Shown here: positions 38,498 to 47,154 of the stretch, one piece after another
Position numbering within the stretch: position 1 is the first letter of the stretch
Layout: each line of letters opens with the position of its first letter
DNA from: an uncultured Opitutales bacterium
GTDB lineage: Bacteria > Verrucomicrobiota > Verrucomicrobiia > Opitutales > Seribacteraceae
DNA: 48,791 nt
Reading direction: 5' to 3'
NCBI GenBank assembly: GCA_938091675.1
Contig: CALKMX010000040.1
Coordinates: 1-48,791 of the forward strand
Program-made: the position numbers and the translations under genes
The notes under the pieces: generated by a model
What the model was told of the DNA's origin: nothing
The model's database searches: none
The model's input: only the letters and a program-made list of their open reading frames with translations

Positions 38498-40557
38498 AAA
38501 ATTATCTCCTAGGCGTTGGGTTTCTTCTTCTCGCTTTTTATATGATCTGGCAGCAGGGGACTGAGCCTACCGAATATGCGGATCAACGATTAACTGACCA
38601 GGTAGCGGAACCAATGCCTATACTTTCTGAGAGAAATGTATCCAAGATTTCGGATCAGAACCGCCAAGTTGTTCAACCAGAACAACCATTTGGCACAGTG
38701 GAAGAATTGAGCGAAGAGCAATTAACACCCGGCTTATCCACCGATTTATCATCTGTAACATTTTCCAACCATACGGGTAGTATACGATCTATACAACTAC
38801 ACCAATCCGATCGGCTTAATAAGGCATACGAGTTAAAGCATTTGCATGATCCTTTGCTTGGAATTGCTTTTGAGGATAATTCCGGAAGAGTCCTGCCAAG
38901 CGCTATGCCCAATCCCCGGGGATTTCGACTGGTTGAAAACTCACCGTCCCGTGTAGTTTATCTCTGGGAATCAGAATCAAACCTTAGGATAGAACGGATT
39001 TATGAGCGATCAGCAGAAGATGGATATTTACTTAAACATCGTACCATCTTCACTAGTTTGCGGGAAGTCCCGATGGCTATTGAGCGTGTGCGAATGTCTC
39101 TGGGTTCGAGTTTTCAGATTCCCCGCATGTATAACCCTTTTGACCAGGCTTCGACCTACCTCAGTGTAGGATATTACAATGATGGTCTACCCTTGAGTGA
39201 GGGATGTTCTTGCGCAACTTGTAGTGGAAGGATTGACGGAGAAAAAGAAGAATTTTTTCACCTCAGTGAGCTCGGCCCTACGGGGAGGATTGAGCCAAGG
39301 AGGCTATCCAAAGCAAAATGGGCTTGTGTGAACAATCAGTTTTTTGTGAACTTATTGCGACCTGAGACAGAGGTTGCTGATTTCCGTGTGTGGGGCGAGT
39401 CTGTTCAATCCAATGCAAACATAAATGGGGAAGAAATCCTTGGAATTAGCGGGGCAACTTCCTTTCCTTTGGGTATCTTTCAACCTCTCGAATCCAAAGA
39501 ATTCTCTTTTAGCCTCTATGCTGGGCCTAAAGATTATGTTGAACTTTCTAAATTATCTTCCGAACAAAAGAAAGTCATGCAATTTGGAGTCTTTTGGTGG
39601 ATTTCAGAACCTCTTAGTTGGAGCCTTAACAAACTCAGTTCAATTTTTGGAAGTTATGGCCTTGGGATCATATTTCTTACCATTCTAGTAAAGTTAATCC
39701 TTTGGCCACTAACGGCTCAAGCCACCCGTTCGCAAAAGAAAATGCAAGCCCTACAGGGCCCCCTTTCGAAATTACGGGAAAAGCACAAAGGTAGTCCACA
39801 AAAGCTAAATCAAGAAATGATGAAGTTTTACAAGGAACACAAAGTGAATCCATTTGCGGGTTGCTGGCCTATACTTATCCAAATCCCTATTTTTCTTGGA
39901 ATGTTTTGGATGCTCAGATCGGCAGCTGAACTTTACGGACAAGAGTTTTTATGGGCTACTGACTTATCTGAGCAGGATAATGTCGCAATGTTGCATGGCT
40001 TTTCTCTGAATATATTGCCAATATTTATGGTCCTGACCCAATGGTATCAAATGCGCTTAAACCCCATGCAGCTTGGGCCTGAAATGAGTGAGGCACAAAG
40101 GATTAATGCCAAGATGATGCGCTTCATGCCCTTTATGTTCTTGGTCTTTTTATACTTTTTCTCCGCAGCATTAGTTCTCTATTGGACCGTTCAGAATTTA
40201 ATGACTATTTTACAGACTCTATTGACCAAGAGCATTCCATTACCTGAAGCAATTGAAGAAAAAGATGTTAAGGGTAAAGATAAAGGATTTGAACGCACCC
40301 GAATGTTGGAAGATAATGCGAACTCGTCCATCGATGAATTGGATGAAGAACACAAGAAATTTAGAAATTTATTGGGCTTGAAATCACGCGGTAAAATTGA
40401 TGCGGATCATTTAGAGGCTCGATTTAATGAGAGAATGAGAAATTACAGCTCCCAGAGATTGTCAAGAATGAGTGAACAAAAGAGAATTGCTGCGGAAGAA
40501 AAGCGAGACAAGATTACGGAGGCTTACGAATTTCTTAAAAAAGAATTAGGCAAATAA
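38494..40557 (+). CDS. yidC: Membrane protein insertase YidC
   Basis: 687 aa; N-terminal TM, periplasmic domain, LTILVKLILWPLTAQATRSQKKMQALQGPLSKLREKHKGSPQKLNQEMMKFYKEHKVNPFAGCWPILIQIPIFLGMFWMLR. Confidence 0.96.
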   Translation: MKNYLLGVGFLLLAFYMIWQQGTEPTEYADQRLTDQVAEPMPILSERNVSKISDQNRQVVQPEQPFGTVEELSEEQLTPGLSTDLSSVTFSNHTGSIRSIQLHQSDRLNKAYELKHLHDPLLGIAFEDNSGRVLPSAMPNPRGFRLVENSPSRVVYLWESESNLRIERIYERSAEDGYLLKHRTIFTSLREVPMAIERVRMSLGSSFQIPRMYNPFDQASTYLSVGYYNDGLPLSEGCSCATCSGRIDGEKEEFFHLSELGPTGRIEPRRLSKAKWACVNNQFFVNLLRPETEVADFRVWGESVQSNANINGEEILGISGATSFPLGIFQPLESKEFSFSLYAGPKDYVELSKLSSEQKKVMQFGVFWWISEPLSWSLNKLSSIFGSYGLGIIFLTILVKLILWPLTAQATRSQKKMQALQGPLSKLREKHKGSPQKLNQEMMKFYKEHKVNPFAGCWPILIQIPIFLGMFWMLRSAAELYGQEFLWATDLSEQDNVAMLHGFSLNILPIFMVLTQWYQMRLNPMQLGPEMSEAQRINAKMMRFMPFMFLVFLYFFSAALVLYWTVQNLMTILQTLLTKSIPLPEAIEEKDVKGKDKGFERTRMLEDNANSSIDELDEEHKKFRNLLGLKSRGKIDADHLEARFNERMRNYSSQRLSRMSEQKRIAAEEKRDKITEAYEFLKKELGK

Positions 40558-40572
40558 CAGTTTGTATTTTCC

Positions 40573-41322
40573 ATGTCAGGACACAGTAAATGGGCAACAA
40601 CGAAAAGGCACAAGGCTGCTATTGATGCAAAACGAGGCAAAATATTTAGCGTAATTAGCAAGGAAATCTCACTTGCCACTAGGGATGGAGGCAAAGACCC
40701 TGAGTTTAATCCCCGGCTTAGGACATTAATCCTTAAAGCTAAACAGGCGAATATGCCTTCGGACAATATTGACCGGGCGGTTAAGAAAGGTGCAGGTGAA
40801 CTCGGTGGAGTTACCATTGAGGAATTGCTGTACGAAGGTTATGGGCCTGGGGGTGTCGGATTGATTGTTGAGGTTACTACTGACAACAAAAACCGTTCAG
40901 CATCCGAAGTTCGAAGCACTTTTTCCAAAGGAGGAGGGAATTTAGCCGGTGTGGGTGCTTTAGCCTTTAATTTTAAGCGCAAAGGACAATTTCTTATATC
41001 ATCTGAAAAAATCTCAGAAGATGAGTTAACTGAACTTGCATTAGAGAACGATGCGGAAGATGTTTTGGTCGAAGATGACCACTATGAAATCATATGTGAA
41101 ACCTCTGAGTTCGATCGTTTGTCTGAAGCTTTTGAGCATAAAGGTATTGAACCAGATGCCTCCGAGCTTGCGTATTTGCCAAACACCTTGGTTCCCATAG
41201 AGAATGAAGAAACTGCCCGAAAGCTTCTAAATCTGATTGAATCTTTAGAAGATCTCGAAGATGTCAAATCGGTGCATGGTAATTATGACATAGATAAAGC
41301 TTTGATTGAAAAACTTTCTTGA
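40573..41322 (+). CDS. YebC/PmpR-family transcriptional/translational regulator
   Basis: 249 aa; MSGHSKWATTKRHKAAIDAKRGKIFSVISKEISLATRDGG. Confidence 0.96.
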   Translation: MSGHSKWATTKRHKAAIDAKRGKIFSVISKEISLATRDGGKDPEFNPRLRTLILKAKQANMPSDNIDRAVKKGAGELGGVTIEELLYEGYGPGGVGLIVEVTTDNKNRSASEVRSTFSKGGGNLAGVGALAFNFKRKGQFLISSEKISEDELTELALENDAEDVLVEDDHYEIICETSEFDRLSEAFEHKGIEPDASELAYLPNTLVPIENEETARKLLNLIESLEDLEDVKSVHGNYDIDKALIEKLS

Positions 41323-41373
41323 TACCCTCTGCGAATTAAGCCTTCACTGGGCTTTCTCAAATGCTAAAGCGTA

Positions 41374-43185
41374 ATGCCTGCCACTCCAGATAAAAAATAC
41401 CTAAACCATGCCAATGAGATCGGCTTAGTTTCGGAAAAAACCTTTTCGTTCGATGGTATATTCAATCTGACGAGTGGCGAGACTCTGGATGGGTTTCAAT
41501 TACGCTATGAATGCTACGGTCGGTTGAATGCCAAAAAAGATAATGCTATCTATATCTGCCACGCATTGACTGGCGACCATCATGTTGCGGGAGTTTACAC
41601 CGAGCAAGACCACAAGGCGGGATGGTGGAATCATGTTGTTGGCCCAGGTAAGCCAATTGACACGAATCGCTTCTTTGTACTTTCCTCCAATTGTCTAGGC
41701 GGATGCAGGGGTTCTACTGGGCCATCCACTTATCACCCCAAAATCGATGGAGAGCCCCACGGAGCTAATTTTCCAGATTTATCAATTTGTGATATGATTC
41801 GGGCACAGCATGCCCTGATTGAGCACTTGGGTATTTCCTCTTTACATGCCGTTGTTGGTGGAAGTATGGGAGGAATGCAAGCACTGCAATGGATTGTTGA
41901 GTATCCCGGCTTTGCGAGAAATGCGATCATTATTGCCGCAACAGCACAGCATAGTGTGCAAACCATAGCTTTTAATGAAGCCGGAAGGTGCTCTATTCGC
42001 GGTGACTTAGGTTGGGAAAATGGCAATTACCCCAATGGGGCTGGTCCCACTCAAGGCTTATCTGTTGCCAGAATGATGGCACACATAACCTACCTGTCAG
42101 ATGTAGGCATGGAGGAAAAATTTGGGGGTGAGCAAAGGCTAGACCCAAGTAAAAAATTTGAGTTTAGTGTTCAGGGATATTTAGACCATCAAGGAAAAAA
42201 GTTCGTCGATCGGTTTGATGCGAATTCCTATTTGAAATTAACCGAGGCTTTGGACCGTTTTAATTTGGTTGGTGAGGATGGGTTAGCCAGTGCATTTGAG
42301 AAGGTGGATACTCGTACCTTGGTCATAGCATTTTCCAGCGATTGGCTCTATACTCCAAAACAAAATAAGGATATCGTGGATGCCCTTCTACTTGCGGGTA
42401 AAAATGCATCTTATCTAGAAATTGATCATTCTCACGGTCACGATTCCTTTCTTATAGATTCAGGGCCTTTTCTTAAGGCATTGGGAAGTTTTCTTAAGGA
42501 AGAAGATCACGCGAATGACTCAGACCAGGTCTTGGAAGATGACGGTTTTCGAAAATTAAAAAATAGATATGAGGTAAAAAAAGAAGCCGACTTTCGAGCG
42601 ATCGATGACTGGGTTTCTCCGGGGGATAAAGTATTGGATCTTGGCTGTGGAAGAGGTTTACTGCTGGAACACTTACGAGCGACCAAAAATGTTCAGGGGT
42701 TAGGCGTTGATTGGGATCTTAATAAATCGATTTCATGTATTTCCCGAAAAGTGCCAATTTATCAAGAGGAAATCTTAAGTGCTTTGTCTAAGTTTGGAGA
42801 TGATTCATTCGATTGGGTGATCTTTTCAAGGATGGTAGAGTCCCTACCTGAACCCGGAAAAATACTGGAACAGGCACTACGAGTCGGGCATAAAGTTGCA
42901 ATCAGTTTTGTTAACCATGGGTACTGGAGGAATCGTTTTAATTTTCTACTACATGGGGCTCGTGTTTGTAATGAAGTTTATCCGCATCAATGGGAGAGCA
43001 GCCATTTGAGCAACCATTTTTCCATTCGTGAGTTTGAAGATTTTTCCAAACGATTACTCTCAAATGGTATGCAGATTAACTTGGGCAGGAAAGTCTTTTA
43101 TCGGGGGGATTGGTTAAGGAAATGCAAATTCCTGCCAAACTTTAGGGCAGGTTTAGCGATCTACGAAATTATCAAAAAGGGTTAA
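41374..43185 (+). CDS. Fused homoserine O-acetyltransferase (MetX) - MetW-like methyltransferase
   Basis: 603 aa; MetX part (HALTGDHHVAG, VVGGSMGGMQALQW, DHSHGHDSFLID) to about 42525, then MetW-like part (VSPGDKVLDLGCGRGLLLEHLRATKNVQGLGVDWD, ISFVNHGYWRNRFNFLLHGARV). Confidence 0.93.
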   Translation: MPATPDKKYLNHANEIGLVSEKTFSFDGIFNLTSGETLDGFQLRYECYGRLNAKKDNAIYICHALTGDHHVAGVYTEQDHKAGWWNHVVGPGKPIDTNRFFVLSSNCLGGCRGSTGPSTYHPKIDGEPHGANFPDLSICDMIRAQHALIEHLGISSLHAVVGGSMGGMQALQWIVEYPGFARNAIIIAATAQHSVQTIAFNEAGRCSIRGDLGWENGNYPNGAGPTQGLSVARMMAHITYLSDVGMEEKFGGEQRLDPSKKFEFSVQGYLDHQGKKFVDRFDANSYLKLTEALDRFNLVGEDGLASAFEKVDTRTLVIAFSSDWLYTPKQNKDIVDALLLAGKNASYLEIDHSHGHDSFLIDSGPFLKALGSFLKEEDHANDSDQVLEDDGFRKLKNRYEVKKEADFRAIDDWVSPGDKVLDLGCGRGLLLEHLRATKNVQGLGVDWDLNKSISCISRKVPIYQEEILSALSKFGDDSFDWVIFSRMVESLPEPGKILEQALRVGHKVAISFVNHGYWRNRFNFLLHGARVCNEVYPHQWESSHLSNHFSIREFEDFSKRLLSNGMQINLGRKVFYRGDWLRKCKFLPNFRAGLAIYEIIKKG

Positions 43186-43187
43186 TC

Positions 43188-44075
43188 CTACCTTCTTCCT
43201 TGGTTCCACCGGTAAGCGGAAGCATACCCCCAGGCAATTCCTACGCCTAGCCCTCCGGCATGTGCCCAATTTGCAATCCCTCCAAATAACCCGGTAAAAC
43301 AGATAAGAAAGAAGCCAAACATAATCATTGCCACCATGGGGTCTAGGCGAAACCCATCAGCGGGATCTAGTCGCGTTTTGACCCATACATAACCAAATAA
43401 GCCATACACAACGCCGGACATTCCACCAAAAGCCGGACCTGTGAGAATGAATTGAGTAAGGTTGGAGGCTAGAGCAAGGATCAAGATAAATGATACGAAA
43501 AATTTAGGTCCTTTCCTTTTTTCAATCTGCCCCCCCAGGTCATGGAGCCAAAACATGTTGAACAATATATGTAAAAAGTTGAAATGCAGAAAGATGGGAG
43601 TAAAAACACGCCAGATTTCCCCAGAGAGAAATTCACTTAACTGACCGTCAAGTTTTTCGGAAATGAAAAAACCTCCCACCATTTCGGTATTCTTCCCCAT
43701 TCCTGAAAGCAAAAAAACAGCCACGCAGGTAATGATCAGCGATAGAGTTACTGTACCAGTTGCCCTTTCCCTCGTTTGCCATTTATTGCGAAGGTTAAAT
43801 TCCATGAACCCTCTTCTGCCAGATAAATTCTTTTCTTTCCTATCTTTCTCTTTTTTTGAAACGGAAGAATATTTCGGGTCGTCAGGGTTGGAGTTAAAAT
43901 CCTTGAGGTAACTGAGTGCCGAACTCACTTGATCTTCCTCTGCCACCCAAATTTCACAAAATTCATCCTTATCGGAATCGATGTTTTCTAGTGAAGATTC
44001 AACTCCCTGCTTTTTTAAGAAACTCCAAAACCTAAGAGCATGGTTTTCAGTTTCAAATACAGCTACTCGTCGCAT
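43188..44075 (-). CDS. Rhomboid-family intramembrane serine protease
   Basis: 295 aa; HFNFLHILFNMFWLHDLGGQIE, FGGMSGVVYGLFGYVW (catalytic Ser), ANWAHAGGLGVGIAWG (catalytic His). Confidence 0.93.
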   Translation of the reverse strand: MRRVAVFETENHALRFWSFLKKQGVESSLENIDSDKDEFCEIWVAEEDQVSSALSYLKDFNSNPDDPKYSSVSKKEKDRKEKNLSGRRGFMEFNLRNKWQTRERATGTVTLSLIITCVAVFLLSGMGKNTEMVGGFFISEKLDGQLSEFLSGEIWRVFTPIFLHFNFLHILFNMFWLHDLGGQIEKRKGPKFFVSFILILALASNLTQFILTGPAFGGMSGVVYGLFGYVWVKTRLDPADGFRLDPMVAMIMFGFFLICFTGLFGGIANWAHAGGLGVGIAWGYASAYRWNQGRR

Positions 44076-44118
44076 CAGTAATTTTCTAATCAGATCTCAA
44101 AAGATTACGAGCCATTAT

Positions 44119-45213
44119 CTATTGTCTGTACCGATTTAAGTCAATTTGCTCCTGGGTTCTTTTCGAAAACTCTAGAGTAAGCTCACCATTAGGAAGCATG
44201 GTAGCTTTAATTACATCCCGATGCAGTTCTTCCAGCATCTGTTCCTGAAATAATTTTAATGTCACAACTTTCATCCTCTGAAGGTTCGGGTCTGTAGGGA
44301 AAAAATGAGAAGACGCAGGGCTTATAGAGTTGTAAGGGTTCCTATTTAAAGAGCTTTTCTTAATTTCCCTGTCGTTATCAGTAAGAGCTTTTTTCAAAAG
44401 AATTTCCGTTTCTTTGTTCATAGATTTTGATTTAACGGAACGCAGAAGATTAATTGCTTTCTTGTTTTCTCCCATTTCTAGAAGAATTTTTGCTTTACTG
44501 ACTTTAATGTAATCTTCTTCTCTTTGAGATCTAACTCCGAATTCAGAAGCTAAGATTTCCCAGGCGATAAGAGCTTCTTGCTCTAATGAATTCTCAAAAT
44601 CAAAAAAGCTTTGGGCAAATCGCAAATGATAATCAAAGTTTTTTGGGGCGAGTTTAGCAGCTTCTTTAAAGCTCTCATGCATCAAGACCCCTAATTTTGA
44701 ACTATCCTCTAATTGAGCGAGTTCCTTTTCAAATAAGAAAATGAAGTTACCTAAGTTAAAGTGGTAAACAGGCTCTTGGGGAGTTAGCCTGGTAGCCATA
44801 AGGAAAAAAGGAAAAGCATCAACAGGCTTTCCTGTTTCAACGAGAAAGTTTCCCAACTCTTGCTTGATGACTGAAATGTGTGGGTTTATTTGGTCCGCTT
44901 TGAGAAATAGAGATACTGCACTTTCATCCATGCCCGCTTTTCTAAGAAACTTGCCAAATAAAAGAAGGGCATTGATATTGTCAGGATTATCTAAAAGAAA
45001 GTTTTCGTAACTGGTTACAATTTCTTGAGCCTGCCGGGTGAGCTCTTCTTCCGTCCAATTTTTTCCTTCCTTTAGTAGTTTGTCCTGTTGGTCGATAATT
45101 TTAATAAGTTCGAGATCAGAAATGCTCGACACATTTGCAATGGAGCTGAGGAGTAATGCAAGACTACCGATATAAAGTGAAACAATTTTGTGGATAAAAT
45201 TAGGCATAAACAA
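44119..45213 (-). CDS. TPR-repeat exported protein
   Basis: 364 aa; N-terminal hydrophobic segment, repeated TPR-like helices (NALLLFGKFLRKAGMDESAVSLFLKADQINP). Confidence 0.75.
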   Translation of the reverse strand: MFMPNFIHKIVSLYIGSLALLLSSIANVSSISDLELIKIIDQQDKLLKEGKNWTEEELTRQAQEIVTSYENFLLDNPDNINALLLFGKFLRKAGMDESAVSLFLKADQINPHISVIKQELGNFLVETGKPVDAFPFFLMATRLTPQEPVYHFNLGNFIFLFEKELAQLEDSSKLGVLMHESFKEAAKLAPKNFDYHLRFAQSFFDFENSLEQEALIAWEILASEFGVRSQREEDYIKVSKAKILLEMGENKKAINLLRSVKSKSMNKETEILLKKALTDNDREIKKSSLNRNPYNSISPASSHFFPTDPNLQRMKVVTLKLFQEQMLEELHRDVIKATMLPNGELTLEFSKRTQEQIDLNRYRQ

Positions 45214-45294
45214 TCACAGAATTGTTAAAACAATGAATCTTTCAAGCTTGGAACTATGCCATGGAGAGACTAATCATAGTAAATTGGATCATTT

Positions 45295-46446
45295 TTGATG
45301 AAATATTTATCTTTTTTACTATGCTCTGTCCTATTTTTCCCTTTTTGCTTGGGCAAAGAATCATGGAATAGGAGCCTATCGTATGAAGATATTGTTGAAA
45401 AAGCAAAAGAGGGATCGCCTTATTATATGGGCCTTCTGGGCATCTATTTGCGTGCTGGGGAGGGCGGATGCTCGGTAAATCTAAAAGCAGCTAAGCAATG
45501 GTCTGAAGCTGCACTCAAAAAGGGGCACCCATTTGGGTCTTATAATCTAGCTAACCTTGCGATGCTCAAGGGTGATTTCGCGGAAGCCACCAGATTCTAT
45601 CAGGATGCAGCCTTACTTTTAGAAAGAAAAGCATCCGAAGGGGACCCGATTGCCATGTATTGTATGGGAGAGATAGATTTTCAGGTTTTGCCCACCAATG
45701 TGAGTCGAGCACTTGATTTATTTCATAAGTCTGCGGATGCAGGATATCCACAAGCACAAGCTACAATTGGTGCACTGTATCTTAAAGGGTTGCCGGGTTT
45801 ACTTGAAAGAAAACCAGAAAAAGGGGTGGCTTTGCTTTCGGAGGCAGTTCGTGCAAGATCCCTCACCGCTAGATTTAATTTAGGTATGGCTTATTACAAT
45901 GGTGATGGAGTTGCTCGGAATTCTACGAAGGCGGCACAATGGTTACAAGTGGCTGAAAAGCAGAATTTTGCTGAAGCACAGTATGTCCTTGGAATGTTAC
46001 TAGCCGAGGGTGATGAAGACCTGCCCAAGAACGTAAACCTTGGAATTAGTTTCCTGAACAAGGCAGCTGAACAAGGCCATAAATTGGCATCCGCTTATTT
46101 GCAAAAAATGGGCATCAACAGCGAATATCTAAAAGCTCCGCAGAATAAAAAAGAGGAATCTCAAGTAGTTTCTCTACAAATTGAGGATGAGAAGATTTTA
46201 AATGAAGCTCGTAAATACTACACGGGTATCGGAAAAGTGCAGAATTATACCAAAGCTTTTTCTATGTTGCTTCCTTTGGCACAAGGAGGATACCCAGAAG
46301 CCGCCCGTTTAGTAGGTTTGATGAAATTAACCGGAAAAGGTACAGAGAAAAACCCTAAAGATGCAAAGCAATGGCTATCAGTAGCAGCTCAAAAAGGGGA
46401 CCAAACTGCCAAGCGTATGCTGGAACAATACCGGAGCCTTTTCTAG
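45295..46446 (+). CDS. Exported Sel1-like repeat protein
   Basis: 383 aa; signal peptide, repeats such as ARFNLGMAYYNGDGVARNSTKAAQWLQVAEKQNFAEAQYVLGMLLAEG and AARLVGLMKLTGKGTEKNPKDAKQWLSVAAQKG. Confidence 0.9.
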   Translation: MMKYLSFLLCSVLFFPFCLGKESWNRSLSYEDIVEKAKEGSPYYMGLLGIYLRAGEGGCSVNLKAAKQWSEAALKKGHPFGSYNLANLAMLKGDFAEATRFYQDAALLLERKASEGDPIAMYCMGEIDFQVLPTNVSRALDLFHKSADAGYPQAQATIGALYLKGLPGLLERKPEKGVALLSEAVRARSLTARFNLGMAYYNGDGVARNSTKAAQWLQVAEKQNFAEAQYVLGMLLAEGDEDLPKNVNLGISFLNKAAEQGHKLASAYLQKMGINSEYLKAPQNKKEESQVVSLQIEDEKILNEARKYYTGIGKVQNYTKAFSMLLPLAQGGYPEAARLVGLMKLTGKGTEKNPKDAKQWLSVAAQKGDQTAKRMLEQYRSLF

Positions 46447-46647
46447 TAAAAGAGTCGATTTTTAGACCAATCCCGACAGCACGAGTGCCATCATGGCGCA
46501 TGAGTGAATTTGATTTTTTAGAAAGAGACAAAATGGCACTAGTTTTGGCAAGTTTTTAAATTTGTAAATTATTGGTAATTAAGGATTTATCTTATGGAAT
46601 AGAATTTGCATTACCTGTTGCATTACAACCTTAACCCGAAAATTCTG

Positions 46648-47073
46648 ATGAAAATTAATCCCAAATATCAAGTAAATCCTCTCGAAAGTATATTTGAATC
46701 CTTTTTCTCGCCTTTAGGTAGAGTAAATGACCTCCAAGAACTAAATGACTTTGAAGCAATTAAATATTTTCAAAATCCTGTGCTTAAAGTTTCTGAAGAA
46801 GAATCATTGATGAGGTTGGATATCCTATTGCCTGGATGGTCAAGAAATGAACTAGAACTTGGATATTCTGAAGGTTTACTTACCTTAATTGGAAAACCGC
46901 AAAAAATATCCGAACAAATTAAATCCGTTCCTGTTTGTAATCTGGAAATAAACTTAAAAGTACCTGAAGGATGGAATGTATCCAAAGCCAATGCAAAATT
47001 AACCGATGGAATATTAACCATTAAAATTCCTCAAAAAGTTCGGGCAAAAAGTAAGGCAATCAGGATTAGCTGA
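46648..47073 (+). CDS. Hsp20/alpha-crystallin-like small heat shock protein (divergent)
   Basis: ORF 46606..47073; start more likely MKINPKYQ at 46648. MRLDILLPGWSRNELELGYSEGLLTLIGK and LKVPEGWNVSKANAKLTDGILTIKIPQ are ACD-like. Confidence 0.75.
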   Translation: MKINPKYQVNPLESIFESFFSPLGRVNDLQELNDFEAIKYFQNPVLKVSEEESLMRLDILLPGWSRNELELGYSEGLLTLIGKPQKISEQIKSVPVCNLEINLKVPEGWNVSKANAKLTDGILTIKIPQKVRAKSKAIRIS

Positions 47074-47081
47074 TCCAAACC

Positions 47082-47116
47082 AAAAGAGAGAAAATAAGAA
47101 ATTTTCTCTCTTTTTT
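47082..47116 (+). terminator. Rho-independent-type terminator after Hsp20-like gene
   Basis: Perfect 14-bp stem AAAAGAGAGAAAAT / ATTTTCTCTCTTTT with 5-nt loop, T-rich 3' end. Confidence 0.75.
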
Positions 47117-47154
47117 ATGGTTGAAAAAAAAGCTAAGCCCTAAATTTTCGGAAT

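Noticed and set aside
41338-41354. AAGCC-TTCACTG-GGCTT hairpin after yebC as terminator
   Set aside because: Only a 5-bp stem and no T-run; not sufficient.
46371-46559. 62-aa ORF overlapping the Sel1 gene end
   Set aside because: Mostly inside the Sel1 coding region in another frame; no motif.
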